Assembly (NCBI GenBank): GCA_963779225.1
Contig: CAVZWW010000003.1
Span: 620,001-684,000, forward strand
From: CAVPCZ01 sp963779225
GTDB lineage: Bacteria > Bacteroidota > Ignavibacteria > UBA10030 > UBA6906
DNA length: 64,000 nucleotides
Reading direction: 5' to 3'
Below the pieces are notes generated by a model. The model had not been told where the DNA came from. It made no database searches and was given only the letters and a program-made list of their open reading frames with translations. The position numbers were made by a program, and so were the translations under genes. Shown piece by piece: positions 7,960 to 18,000 of this stretch. Each line of letters starts with the position of its first letter. The first letter of the stretch is position 1.

Positions 7960-9684
7960 ATGACACCCATTCCCGACCCCCTCCTCCGCACCAGGTTGCG
8001 TTACAACGTTCTTCTGGAAACGTTGTCGGACGACGAATTTCGCGATCTTGAAGGAAAACTGATAGAACACCGGTACACAGCCGACCAGGTGATCATCGAG
8101 GACGAGGGATACGGAGACGAGATCTTTTTTCTCGCGGAAGGGCGCATCCGGATTATTAAAAGGACACAAACCGGGGAAGAACAGCTGCTTGCACTGCTGC
8201 ATCCGGGCGACTGTTTCGGGGAGCTGGAATTGATCGCCGGTCGTCCGCGTTCGGCTCGTGTCGTGGCTGTGGAGCCATGCCTGACCTATGCGCTGAAGAA
8301 ACCGGACTTCGATCAACTGCTCTTCCATTCACGTCCTCTTACGCTCCGCCTGATGCAAGTCCTCAGCATCCGTCTACGGGCGCTCAACAATCACCTGGTG
8401 TTCGAAACCACCCGCCGCCGCGAGTTATACCGCCAGGAAGTACAAAAGCTCGAACAACTCATTGAAGCCGCAAAGAGATTGAACTCCACGCTCAACCTTG
8501 ATGAGTTGCTGGACATCATTCTGGATATGGCTCTCGAAATCGTCCACGGCGACCGGGGGACGGTGTATGTCCTGGATGAGGGGACGAACGAGCTGTGGAC
8601 GAGGATTGCCAAAGGGTTGGACGGGGGACGGATTACGATCCGGCTCGCTGTGGGGAAGGGGATTGCCGGATACGTGGCTGCAACGGGCGATACAATCAAC
8701 ATTCCGGACGCATACCTGGATCCCCGGTTCAATCCAGAGTACGACCGTCAGACCGGATATCGTACCCGTTCGATTCTCTGCATGCCGATGAAAACAAACA
8801 ACGGGAAAATCATCGGTGTGTTTCAGTTGTTGAACAAGCTGAAGGGGGAGTTTACCGAATCCGACGTTGCCATTATCAACGCCCTCTCCATTCATGCGGC
8901 TCTGGCAATCGAAAACGCCCGGCTCGTGGAGCAGGAAAGGCAGAAAATTCGTATCGAGCGGGACCTGCTGGCGGCACGCGATGTGCAGATGAGCCTTCTC
9001 CCGGCATTTCCCCCGAAGATACCCGGCTACGAGTTCGCCGCGGTGGCGCTTCCCGCACGTGAAGTGGCGGGAGACCTGTACGATTTCATCCGCCTGGATC
9101 AGCAGCGGCTTGCCCTGACGGTAGGCGATGTTTCAGGAAAGGGGCTGCCGGCCGCGCTGCTTATGGCCCACATGCAGGGATCCGTGCGGGACGTGGCACA
9201 TGAAACAGAAGATGTGGGCGAGTGCGTCACGCGCCTGAACCACCGTCTCGTGGAAAGCACAAGTCCCGAAAAATTTGTGACACTGGTGTACGGTGTCCTC
9301 GACCTTTCCACGCATTCCTTCCGGTACAGCAACGCCGGGCACAACCCCCCGCTGCTCGCGAGCGGCCCACAGCCGCCGCGTTTGCTGGAGACCGGTGGTA
9401 CATTGCTGGGCATTGTGGACGGGCTGAGCTTCGCCGAAGAGCGTATTCCGCTTGCGCCAGGTGATATGCTGGTCCTGTACACCGACGGGATCTCCGAATC
9501 GATGAATGCCCGCCAGGAACAATTCGGGGACGATCGACTGGCGGCTCTTGTGCAGGAGTGCCGTCTCCTTTCCGCTTCCGCGGCCAAGGATCGTATTCTG
9601 GCCGCCGTAGAGGCGCATCAGGCCGGCCAGCCGGCGGCCGACGATATCACGCTTGTGGTGGTAAAACGTCTCGCAGGAATCTGA
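7960..9684 (+). CDS. Cyclic-nucleotide-binding / GAF / PP2C (RsbU-SpoIIE type) serine phosphatase
   Basis: The 574-residue cytoplasmic signalling protein has three domains. A cNMP-binding fold (about 15-140) contains the phosphate-cassette-like FGELELIAGRPRSARV. A GAF domain follows (about 180-325), then a short helical linker, then a PP2C phosphatase of the RsbU/SpoIIE class (about 350-570). The metal-binding motifs REVAGDLYDF, VGDVSGKGLPAALLMA, SNAGHNPPLL, YTDGISESMN and DDITLVVV are all present, so it should be active. Such enzymes dephosphorylate STAS-domain antagonists in partner-switching circuits. A stand-alone STAS gene lies at 60087-60428, though no link between the two is shown. Confidence 0.9.
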   Translation: MTPIPDPLLRTRLRYNVLLETLSDDEFRDLEGKLIEHRYTADQVIIEDEGYGDEIFFLAEGRIRIIKRTQTGEEQLLALLHPGDCFGELELIAGRPRSARVVAVEPCLTYALKKPDFDQLLFHSRPLTLRLMQVLSIRLRALNNHLVFETTRRRELYRQEVQKLEQLIEAAKRLNSTLNLDELLDIILDMALEIVHGDRGTVYVLDEGTNELWTRIAKGLDGGRITIRLAVGKGIAGYVAATGDTINIPDAYLDPRFNPEYDRQTGYRTRSILCMPMKTNNGKIIGVFQLLNKLKGEFTESDVAIINALSIHAALAIENARLVEQERQKIRIERDLLAARDVQMSLLPAFPPKIPGYEFAAVALPAREVAGDLYDFIRLDQQRLALTVGDVSGKGLPAALLMAHMQGSVRDVAHETEDVGECVTRLNHRLVESTSPEKFVTLVYGVLDLSTHSFRYSNAGHNPPLLASGPQPPRLLETGGTLLGIVDGLSFAEERIPLAPGDMLVLYTDGISESMNARQEQFGDDRLAALVQECRLLSASAAKDRILAAVEAHQAGQPAADDITLVVVKRLAGI

Positions 9685-9778
9685 ACGTCCGGGCCACCAC
9701 CATTGTTCGTTGTGCAGCAACACTCCACGTTCCACGTACAGAAAGATTTCCATATCCACTATCCAGGAGGCAATTCTC

Positions 9779-10669
9779 ATGCTATTCATTCTCAGTCTGC
9801 TTGTGGTGATCGTCGCATTCTTTGCCTGGCGCGCCGCCGCAAAAAAGGTGAAGCAAAATAATCTCGCCTTCAAATCGCTGTCCAATCTTTCCCTGCTTGC
9901 CCTGACCGGTTTCTTGCTGATTGCACTTTCCCAGTTTTTCACTCAGATTCCCGCCGGCCATGTGGGTGTGGTGGACTTTTTCGGCATCGTGTCGCAAACA
10001 ACCCTTCCCGCCGGAATCAATCCGGTGAATCCTATGGCCCGCGTGCACAAGTTCTCCATACAGACCATGGAGCACAAAGAGAACATGCAGGTGCTGTCGC
10101 GGGAAGGACTGACGATCGGGCTGGAGTTGAGCGTCCTGTACCGGCTGAATCCGGATTCCGCGGCACGTGTCTACCAGACCATTCTGGGCGGTGACTACGA
10201 AACCATCGTGCTGATTCCGCAGTTCCGGTCAATCAGCCGTGCTGTCACGGCGAGTTTTCAGGCCAGCGCCCTCTACTCCACCGAACGGGAGCGCCTCGGC
10301 CTGGCAATCCAGGAAGAGCTGGCGCGGACGATAGCTCCCCGCGGTGTGATTATTGAAACGACACCTCTGCGCAATGTGGCGCTTCCCGTCCAGCTGACGG
10401 AGGCGATCGAAACAAAACAACGGGCCGATCAGGAAGCTCAGCGAATGGAGTTTGTGCTCATGAAGGAAAAGCAGGAAGCGGACAGGAAACGTATCGAAGC
10501 GAAAGGTATCGCCGACTTCCAGACGATCGTGGCGGCGGGTATCAGCGAACAGCTGCTGCGCTGGAAGGGGATCGAAGCCACGGAGAAAATAGCGGCCTCC
10601 CCCAACACCAAGGTTGTCATCGTCGGTGCGGGGAAAGATGGGTTGCCGATTATCATGGATACGAAGTGA
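9779..10669 (+). CDS. Prohibitin-like SPFH/Band 7 membrane protein
   Basis: About 296 residues. Two N-terminal hydrophobic segments (about 2-18 and 38-58) are followed by an SPFH domain beginning IPAGHVGVVDFFG. A charged coiled coil (ETKQRADQEAQRMEFVLMKE, continuing through QEADRKRIEA) follows, typical of prohibitin and HflK/HflC relatives. These proteins form ring-like membrane scaffolds. The ATG at 9779 was chosen because AGGAGG lies about 10 bases upstream; a reading frame extending further left has no ribosome site. No partner protease is adjacent, so its client is unknown. Confidence 0.88.
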   Translation: MLFILSLLVVIVAFFAWRAAAKKVKQNNLAFKSLSNLSLLALTGFLLIALSQFFTQIPAGHVGVVDFFGIVSQTTLPAGINPVNPMARVHKFSIQTMEHKENMQVLSREGLTIGLELSVLYRLNPDSAARVYQTILGGDYETIVLIPQFRSISRAVTASFQASALYSTERERLGLAIQEELARTIAPRGVIIETTPLRNVALPVQLTEAIETKQRADQEAQRMEFVLMKEKQEADRKRIEAKGIADFQTIVAAGISEQLLRWKGIEATEKIAASPNTKVVIVGAGKDGLPIIMDTK

Positions 10670-10980
10670 GGTAAAATGTGTAAGGTCGGGGGAGGGTAAC
10701 GGCTTCGAGAGCACCCTCCTCGGGCCCGCTTTCACCACCCGTTCTTTCCCATCCAGCACGGATCATTCCTGCACGCACCGATCGAACAAGGTAATCCAGC
10801 CTGACTCCTTCTGTTGGACTTCTCCCTTTCAGTCCCATGCCAGGTTGTCAACTCCGGGAAACTCAACTCAACATGGACTTCGACAGAAGTGCCGACCGGG
10901 CTCGGCAGAATTGACGAGTTCTCTGTGCAACTTCCCGCGGTGTACCCCTGCACGTCCCGATCACATGGAGGATTTCACAC
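10670..10980. other. Intergenic region with a short hairpin-containing repeat
   Basis: These 311 bases lie between the SPFH gene and the cytochrome gene. I see no convincing reading frame. They hold one copy of a hairpin element related to a second copy at 13637-13660, and the ribosome-binding GGAGG just before the cytochrome ATG. No clear promoter could be picked out. Confidence 0.5.
10891..10913 (-). repeat. Hairpin repeat, copy 1
   Basis: Read on the minus strand the element is CAATTCTGCCGAGCCCGGTC and then GGC. The five-base arms GCCGA and TCGGC enclose a six-base loop. The same leading CAATTCTGCCG and a hairpin with different but still paired arm bases occur at 13637-13660. Confidence 0.5.
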
Positions 10981-12330
10981 ATGAAAACCCTTGGTGGTAT
11001 AGTGCTTCTGTTGTTGTCTGTACTGCCGGCACCGGCGCAGACAACAAAGGCCGGAGACGAAGCGCTCGGCACGCGGAAGTATGATGATTTTGAAAAACCG
11101 GAATACTGCGGTTCGTCCTGTCACACCGACTTCTACCAGCAGTGGGGACAGGCGATGATGTCCCAGGCATACACGCACCACTGGGACGAGATCGAGTATT
11201 TTAAGCTTGCGGTGCCGCACGCTGAAAAGGACCCCAAAGTTGCCGGCGTAAAGGCGGGGTGCAACGGGTGTCATGCGCCGACGGCTTTTCTGGCGGGGGA
11301 TGTGCCTCCGCCCCGTCCCGAGGCAAAGAGCCGCGCAAACGAATCGGTGTCATGCGACGTCTGCCACACGATCACCGGTTTCAACGGCACCACACCGCAC
11401 AACTTCAATTACTATTCCGAGCCCGGTACCATCAAATACGGGCCGCGGGAAGGCGCCGTGAGTCCGGTGCACAAGACTCAGAAATCGGAATTTATCCAGA
11501 CGGGCGATTTCTGCGGAACGTGTCACAACGAAAAAAGCCCATACGATGTCTGGGTGAAGTCCACACACCTCGAGTGGAAAGAAGGTCCCTACGCGAAGGA
11601 GGGTGTCCGGTGTCAGGATTGCCATATGACCAAAGCACCCGGACGTGTGGCCACCGTGGCCGAAGATGTTCCGGATGCGTGGCAGCATCTCTTTCACGGC
11701 GCACACGATCCCGGCAAAGTGCGCGGGACAATCGAAGTGCGTGTGCATCCGGATGCCCGGGAGATCGAACCCGGCGACCGGTTGACACTCACCGTGGCGC
11801 TCTTTAATCAGAAAACCGGCCACAAGTTCCCCACCGGATCAGCGGAAGAACGCCTGGTCTGGTTGCATGTAGAAGCTAAGGATGCGAAGGGCACCGTGTA
11901 TCATTTGCCTGTGGACAAGCAGGGATTCAAGGGGGAAGAGTACACGATTGCCGCCAGCACGCTGGCGTATCAGGATATGGGCATTCCGCTCAACCTTCCC
12001 GATTTCAAAGGGATTCAGCGCGACGGCATACCGTCGGGCGACCGGATTTTCCGGCTGCCGTATCTCGACCCGCAGGGGCGTATGACCATCATGCAGTGGA
12101 ACACCGCTTCCCAGGCTGTCGACTACCGGATCGGTCCCCGGGAGACCAAACTCGAATCGTTCACCTGGAACGTGCCCGCCACGTGCGCACCCGGTCCGTT
12201 AACCGTGAGAGCGACAGTGAATTACCAGAAACTTCCGCTTCCTGTTGCGGAATTTCTGGGTGTACCTCTCGAAGAAGCGGAAATCATTGAGGTGAATAAC
12301 CACACAACAAACGTCACCATTCTTCCATAA
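10981..12330 (+). CDS. Periplasmic multiheme c-type cytochrome (cytochrome c-554-like)
   Basis: The 449-residue protein has a Sec signal peptide (about 1-20, cut near PAPAQ). Canonical haem sites are CNGCH (94-98), CDVCH (125-129), CGTCH (178-182) and CQDCH (211-215). An additional variant site, CGSSCH (43-48), has three residues between the cysteines, so it probably carries four or five haems. The C-terminal half (about 235-449) is a haem-free beta-rich domain. A Shine-Dalgarno GGAGG precedes the start. The gene is followed after 12 bases by the cytochrome-porin, suggesting electron transfer between periplasm and outer membrane. The redox partner and substrate cannot be read from sequence. 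Confidence 0.87.
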   Translation: MKTLGGIVLLLLSVLPAPAQTTKAGDEALGTRKYDDFEKPEYCGSSCHTDFYQQWGQAMMSQAYTHHWDEIEYFKLAVPHAEKDPKVAGVKAGCNGCHAPTAFLAGDVPPPRPEAKSRANESVSCDVCHTITGFNGTTPHNFNYYSEPGTIKYGPREGAVSPVHKTQKSEFIQTGDFCGTCHNEKSPYDVWVKSTHLEWKEGPYAKEGVRCQDCHMTKAPGRVATVAEDVPDAWQHLFHGAHDPGKVRGTIEVRVHPDAREIEPGDRLTLTVALFNQKTGHKFPTGSAEERLVWLHVEAKDAKGTVYHLPVDKQGFKGEEYTIAASTLAYQDMGIPLNLPDFKGIQRDGIPSGDRIFRLPYLDPQGRMTIMQWNTASQAVDYRIGPRETKLESFTWNVPATCAPGPLTVRATVNYQKLPLPVAEFLGVPLEEAEIIEVNNHTTNVTILP

Positions 12331-12342
12331 CGGCATACTCCC

Positions 12343-13500
12343 ATGCGGACTCTGATCGCGCTGTCCATGCTTGCTGCCGTCCTTCTCCTGACCGCTCTTC
12401 AGGAAGCTGCGGCGATTCCGGCATTTGCCCGGAAGTATGATATGTCGTGCACAACCTGCCACGCGGTTTTCCCGAAGCTCAAAGCCTACGGCAACGAATT
12501 TGCCGGAAACGGGTTCCAGCTTCCGGACAAAGAACCTCCCCGGTACTACCGCGAAACGGGAGACGATCTTCTGTTGCTCATGCGCGAGCTGCCGTTTGCG
12601 TTCCGCTTCGAAGGGTACGCCCGGTGGCAGCCCGAGAACACGGGCGGCTCGGATTTTGTATGGCCCTATCTGCTCAAACTCCTTTCTGGAGGGCAGATTG
12701 CGCGGGATGTCGCCTATTATTTCTATTTCTTCCTCGGCGAACGGGGCGAGGTCGCCGGATTGGAAGATGCGTTCTTGATGTTCAATAACATCTTCAAGAG
12801 CGAACTTGACGTCTATCTGGGACAGTTTCAGGTTTCAGACCCCCTTTTCAAGCGCGAGCTCCGTCTTACACTGGAGGACTATCAGATCTATCGTGTCAAA
12901 CCGGGGAACTCGTCCGTGAATCTCACATATGACCGCGGAGTGATGTTGACGTACGGTTTTCCGACCGGCACGAATGTCATCGTGGAAGTGCTTAACGGCA
13001 GCGGCATCGGGGCGGCGGACGCCGATCGCAACTTCGACGGGGACAAGTACAAGAACCTCGCTCTCCGGGTATCCCAGGATGTCGGCGAACATGTGCGAAT
13101 CGGCGGGTTCGGTTACTACGGCAAGGAGGAGAAGGGAACGGTGAACATCATGTGGATGGCCGGTCCGGACATGACGTTCTCCACCGACAAGTTCGAGCTC
13201 AACCTGCAGTATGTGGAGCGGCGGGACGACGATCCGCTCTTCCAATCGGCGACAACGAAGGTCGCAACCCGGGGGGCGTTCGGTGAACTCACCTATATTC
13301 CCGACGGGGACAGAAGCCGGTGGTACGGCGTGGCGCTGATAAACTGGGTGAAATCGGATCTCGCCGATCTCAACTACAAGACCGCAACGGGGCATGTCAG
13401 TTATCTGATGGCGCGCAACCTCCGTCTGGTCGGGGAATACACGTATGATTTCGAGTACAAAGCCAACAAAGTCACCGTGGGTTTTGTGAGCGCATTCTAG
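12343..13500 (+). CDS. Fused monoheme cytochrome / outer-membrane porin (Cyc2-like architecture)
   Basis: This 385-residue protein has a signal peptide (about 1-24), then IPAFARKYDMSCTTCHAVFP with one haem site (C36, C39, H40) and the following GNEFAGNGFQL segment. The remainder alternates short amphipathic strands and ends in Phe, as outer-membrane beta-barrels do (GFVSAF). A monohaem plug joined to a barrel is the design of the iron oxidase Cyc2. Other monohaem porins in Bacteroidota share the FAR...CxxCH start without known iron oxidation. It is probably co-transcribed with the multihaem cytochrome upstream. Confidence 0.75.
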   Translation: MRTLIALSMLAAVLLLTALQEAAAIPAFARKYDMSCTTCHAVFPKLKAYGNEFAGNGFQLPDKEPPRYYRETGDDLLLLMRELPFAFRFEGYARWQPENTGGSDFVWPYLLKLLSGGQIARDVAYYFYFFLGERGEVAGLEDAFLMFNNIFKSELDVYLGQFQVSDPLFKRELRLTLEDYQIYRVKPGNSSVNLTYDRGVMLTYGFPTGTNVIVEVLNGSGIGAADADRNFDGDKYKNLALRVSQDVGEHVRIGGFGYYGKEEKGTVNIMWMAGPDMTFSTDKFELNLQYVERRDDDPLFQSATTKVATRGAFGELTYIPDGDRSRWYGVALINWVKSDLADLNYKTATGHVSYLMARNLRLVGEYTYDFEYKANKVTVGFVSAF

Positions 13501-13522
13501 GTCGGCTGCTGTTTCCAGAGAA

Positions 13523-13562
13523 CCCACACACGGGGGAGGAGGGACAGCCTCCCCTGTGCGGG
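13523..13562 (+). terminator. Hairpin downstream of the cytochrome-porin gene
   Basis: A GC-rich imperfect inverted repeat has arms 13523-13539 (CCCACACACGGGGGAGG) and 13548-13562 (CCTCCCCTGTGCGGG). No long T run follows, so it may be a weak terminator or an mRNA-stabilising hairpin at the end of the cytochrome operon. Confidence 0.45.
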
Positions 13563-13636
13563 TTAACGCTCCCCTTCATCTCCTCTTTCACTTGAGATTG
13601 ACCTTCCGTATCTTGCTTACCGAATAAGGGAGTCGA

Positions 13637-13660
13637 CAATTCTGCCGGGCCTGTCCCGGC
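13637..13660 (+). repeat. Hairpin repeat, copy 2
   Basis: CAATTCTGCCGGG (13637-13649) forms the left side of a hairpin with arms GCCGGG (13644-13649) and CCCGGC (13655-13660). It matches the minus-strand element at 10891-10913, and the arm bases differ in a way that keeps pairing. It lies upstream of the 2-epimerase gene. Confidence 0.5.
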
Positions 13661-13785
13661 TATCGGTTGAACGTGCGCGGTTTTCAGCTCAACATGCCGA
13701 GTTTTCCGCTATAGTTCCTGGCACGGAAGATGTACCTACACTCCGGGAACAGCGCGTGCAACGGAATACAATAGCAGGGAGCATC

Positions 13786-14952
13786 GTGAAGAAGATTGCC
13801 GTCATCTTTGGCACACGCCCGGATACCATCAAACTTGCACCAATCATTCTCCGGCTGCAGGCAGAGCGGTCATGGTGCCGCGTCATCCCCATTGCCACCG
13901 CGCAGCACCGCCACATGCTGGACCAGGTGCTGGACGTGTTCAGGATCCGGCCTGCCTATGATCTGAACATCATGCGCCCGAATCAATCCCTTGCACAGAT
14001 CACCCGTAATTCCATCGATGCGTTGGATCGTGTGCTCACGGCCGAACACCCTGATATGATTCTGGTCCAGGGAGATACGCTCACCACCTTCATCGGAAGC
14101 CTCGCAGCTTTCTTCCGGCATATTCCCGTCGGGCACGTTGAAGCCGGCCTCCGGACGAATGACAAGACGCAGCCGTTTCCTGAAGAAATCAACCGGCGGC
14201 TGACCAGCGCTATTGCCGATCTGCATTTTGCGCCGACGGCGACAGCAAAACGGGCATTGCTGCGCGAGCATATTGATCCCCGTTCCATCCTGGTCACCGG
14301 GAACTCAGTGATCGATGCCCTGTTGATTGCCGTGCGCAGGAAGCACCGTCTCTCCCTGCCGGCTCTCCGCACCGTTACGTCATCCGGCCGGCGTATCATA
14401 CTGGTAACGATGCACCGTCGGGAGAATTGGGGCGAACCGATGCGCGGCGCGGCGCGGGCTCTTCGCGGTATTGCCGCCGCCTACCCGGACGTTATAACGG
14501 TCTTTCCGGTGCACAAGAACCCGGTTGTCCGTGACGTTGTGTACCCCCTCCTGCAGGGTCTTCCCAATGTGCTCCTCCTCGAGCCGCTGGACTATCTGGA
14601 TTTTGTTCATGTCATGAACCGTGCGTTTCTCATCATCACGGATTCAGGCGGGGTGCAGGAGGAGGGGCCTGCACTCGGAAAGCCGGTGCTGGTGCTGCGC
14701 GAAAAGACCGAGCGTCCGGAGGCGGTGGCTGCGGGCACTGCGGCGTTGCTGGGCCTAGGCGAAGAAACCATTTACCGTAAAACGCGCCGGCTGCTTGACG
14801 ACCCGCGGGCGTACCGGACGATGGCCAACGCCGTCAACCCGTACGGGGACGGCCTTGCCGCGGAACGGACCGTGCGGGCGATACGCTGGTACTTCGGCTT
14901 GTCGAAAAACGCTGGTCGGGAATTTGTTCCCGGGAAGAACAGAAGATCATAG
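13786..14952 (+). CDS. wecB: UDP-N-acetylglucosamine 2-epimerase, non-hydrolysing
   Basis: About 388 residues of the WecB/MnaA family, which interconverts UDP-GlcNAc and UDP-ManNAc. Visible motifs are FGTRPDTIKLAP (the usual GTRPE has Asp here), HVEAGLRT, MHRRENWG and TDSGGVQEEGPALGKPVLVLR. I chose the GTG at 13786 because it is preceded by CAGGGA and gives the canonical start MKKIAVIFGTRP. It is the first gene of a four-gene plus-strand block with a deacetylase/glycosidase, a GT2 synthase and a barrel protein, suggesting it supplies a ManNAc-type precursor for a surface polysaccharide. Confidence 0.92.
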   Translation: MKKIAVIFGTRPDTIKLAPIILRLQAERSWCRVIPIATAQHRHMLDQVLDVFRIRPAYDLNIMRPNQSLAQITRNSIDALDRVLTAEHPDMILVQGDTLTTFIGSLAAFFRHIPVGHVEAGLRTNDKTQPFPEEINRRLTSAIADLHFAPTATAKRALLREHIDPRSILVTGNSVIDALLIAVRRKHRLSLPALRTVTSSGRRIILVTMHRRENWGEPMRGAARALRGIAAAYPDVITVFPVHKNPVVRDVVYPLLQGLPNVLLLEPLDYLDFVHVMNRAFLIITDSGGVQEEGPALGKPVLVLREKTERPEAVAAGTAALLGLGEETIYRKTRRLLDDPRAYRTMANAVNPYGDGLAAERTVRAIRWYFGLSKNAGREFVPGKNRRS

Positions 14953-15023
14953 CACATGGACATGGTTGTTGCGCGGGTTTTCTCCCCTGTTCTGCCCGTG
15001 CGGGAAAAACAACGGAGGAGGAA

Positions 15024-18000
15024 ATGCAGCGGTTGAAAAACATGGCGACGGCACTGGTCTGGACGCTGTTCCTCTGTGCGGAAGTCGCCCCGGCCCAGCA
15101 GGTGAAGAATGTCCTGATCCTTGTGGAAGGAAAGACGGATCTTCAAAGTTGTCCCTTGGGTGACGGCCGGCAGCTGGCAACACTGCTCGGCCACTTCCAT
15201 GCTACAGGTACCGTACAGGGAGTGGATGAGTATGTTCCACATTCGCTTCAGGACTACGATCTGGTGTTCTATGTGGGCTTCAGCGCACGAAACACTGTCC
15301 CGGACGCGTTTCTGAACGATGTCATGAATTCTTCCATGCCGCTGATCTGGCTCCACACGGGATTTGCCGAGTTCAGTCGGAGTCACAACGTCGCAGAACG
15401 GTTCGGATTCATGGTGACCCACCTGGACTCGACAGGGGGGTATGCACGCATTGAGCACGGCGATGCCGTGTTCACAAAGGAAGAGCCGAATATCAACATG
15501 ATCACGATACGCGACCGGGCACGCGTACACGTGCTTGCGACTGCAGTATCCCAAAAAACAGGCAGGAGGATTCCGTATATCGTGCAGTCAGGGAATCTCC
15601 TGTATTTTGCCGATTCCCCTTTCGCTTCCGCCAGTTCAACCGACCGGTATATCCTGTTTGCAGACATGCTGCACGATATTCTGCAGGAGCAGCACGAGGA
15701 ATCCCACTCTGCCATCATCCGTATAGAAGATGTAAACCCGATGGAGAACCCCGACCGGTTGCGGGACGTGGCCGATATTCTTTCATCCCGGGGGATCCCA
15801 TTCCTTGTGGGAGTTTCGCCCTTCTATGTGAACCCCGCTGAGGGTGTCCGGGTGAGCCTGTCGGACAAACCCGATATTGTGGATGCACTGAAATACATGG
15901 TCCACAACGGCGGGACGATCGTGATGCACGGCGTGACGCACCAGTACAAGGGAGTTACGGGAGCCGACTTTGAATTCTGGGACGAGAGCACCAACCGGCC
16001 GATCAACGGCGAGACCGACGAAGGCATCCGACAGAAGATCGAAACGGGGATCCAGGAGTTCATGAAAAACGGTCTGTACCCGCTGATATGGGAAACCCCG
16101 CACTATACCGCATCGTTTCGGCTCTACAGGATCATCCCGGAGTATTTTAGCGCGGCAATGGAGCAGCGGCTCTCGATCGAAAACTTCGACTACAGTCAAT
16201 TTTTCCCGTATGTCATCCACCGGGATCTCTTCGGACAGCGCATCTATCCGGAGAATCTGGGTTACGTGCCGTTCCTTCCGGATTTCAACGAAAGCAGAAC
16301 ATATGTGCAGACGATTCTCAGGGGAGCCCGGACGGGCTTATCCGTACGGGACGGATTTGCGGCCTGTTTTTTCCATGCCTTTGTTGACCCCCGCCTTCTG
16401 GAGGAGCTTGTGGACAGTGTGCAGGCTCTGGGATACACCTACATTGACCTGCGTGACGATACCACCTGGGTGAAGACCCGTGACAGGGCGATTCTCACCG
16501 GATCGCAATCCTACACGGTAACACTGACGGATCAGTATCTCTCGGAATCATACTTCAACCAGGATGGAGAGATTGTCCGCCGGGACATCTCGGAAAATCG
16601 TCTCACCGGCCCGTTAACACGTTCGGTGGAACTGCAGCCGGGAGAACTGTATAAGGCCGAGCCGACGGAGATGAAAGAACGCCGGCGAACATTTGTCGAG
16701 CAAACAGTTAACGCGATGGAGCGTATGGTGGATAATCTGGTCTCTTCTGAAGAACGGTGGCAGGAGGCACGACCCGTCGTCCTCTGGAATCACTATGCCC
16801 GCGGTGCCGCATACAACGATCAGGCGTCACTGGCAGCGGTGTTTGGAAGCGTCAGCATCACCGTGGACACGATTTTCGTGGGCGAGCCGCTGGACCTTTC
16901 GCGTTACAACCTTGTTCTTGTTCCTTTTGCCTTTGTCGATTCGCTGAGAATGGAGGACTATGCAGCGCTGATCCGTTATGTGCACGAGGGCGGCGATCTG
17001 ATTACCGATGCGAAAAACTATCTGATCGATGACTTCGGCATACAATTCAAGACGGCAACGCTCAAGGTCTCCCGCGTCCTGGATGGATATTTTCCCGAAG
17101 AACGCATTGTCTGGCGGTATCCGGAATTGATGACGAAGTTCGAGGCGGACGACGTTGACGAGGTCTTTTGCACCGATCAAACGACGGGGGCACCACTGGT
17201 CATCGGGAAACGGGCGGGGAAAGGCCAGATCATCTTCATCGGGACGCGCTTTGATCCATACAGCCAGCAGGGATACAGTCTGTATCCGTATCTCCTGGAG
17301 TACGCGAGAAGATACTTTCAGCTTGCCCCGGTGGTCCGTTATGATGCACTGGAAATGTATTTTGACCCCGGCTTCCGCCACACACAGAGCATCGAGCACC
17401 TGGTGAGACAGTGGGTGCAGCAGGGGATCCGTCGAATTCATGTGGCCGGTTGGCACAAATACCCGAAATATACCTATGACTACAAACGGCTGGTGGATCT
17501 GGCACACGCCAACGGGATCCTGGTGTATGTATGGCTTGAACCGCCGCAGGTGAGCCAGAAGTTCTGGCAGGATCATCCGGAATGGCGCGAGAAGAACTTC
17601 AAAGGTGAAGATGTTCGTCCCTCCTGGCGCTATCCAGTCGCCCTGACAGACGATCGGTGCCTGACCGCAGTAACCGAGGAATATACAACTTTTCTAGAGG
17701 CTTTTGACTGGGACGGGGTGAATCTCGCTGAATTGTATTTTGAAGCGGGTCAGGGGTTTGATGAACCCCATCTGTTTACCCCGATGCATGAAAGCGCACG
17801 CAACGAGTTCCGCTTGCGTTATGGTATCGATCTCCGCGCAATTTTCACCCCCTCATCAGTCGCGTACTGGAAAACCCACCCGGGTGTAAGAAACAGTGTG
17901 ACGGCCTACCGCGTGGCAAAGCTGGAAGAGATGTATCGACGCCTGCTCAACCGCTTCAGCGATGTTGCGCGCCGCCGGAAGGGATTCGAGATAATCGTTA

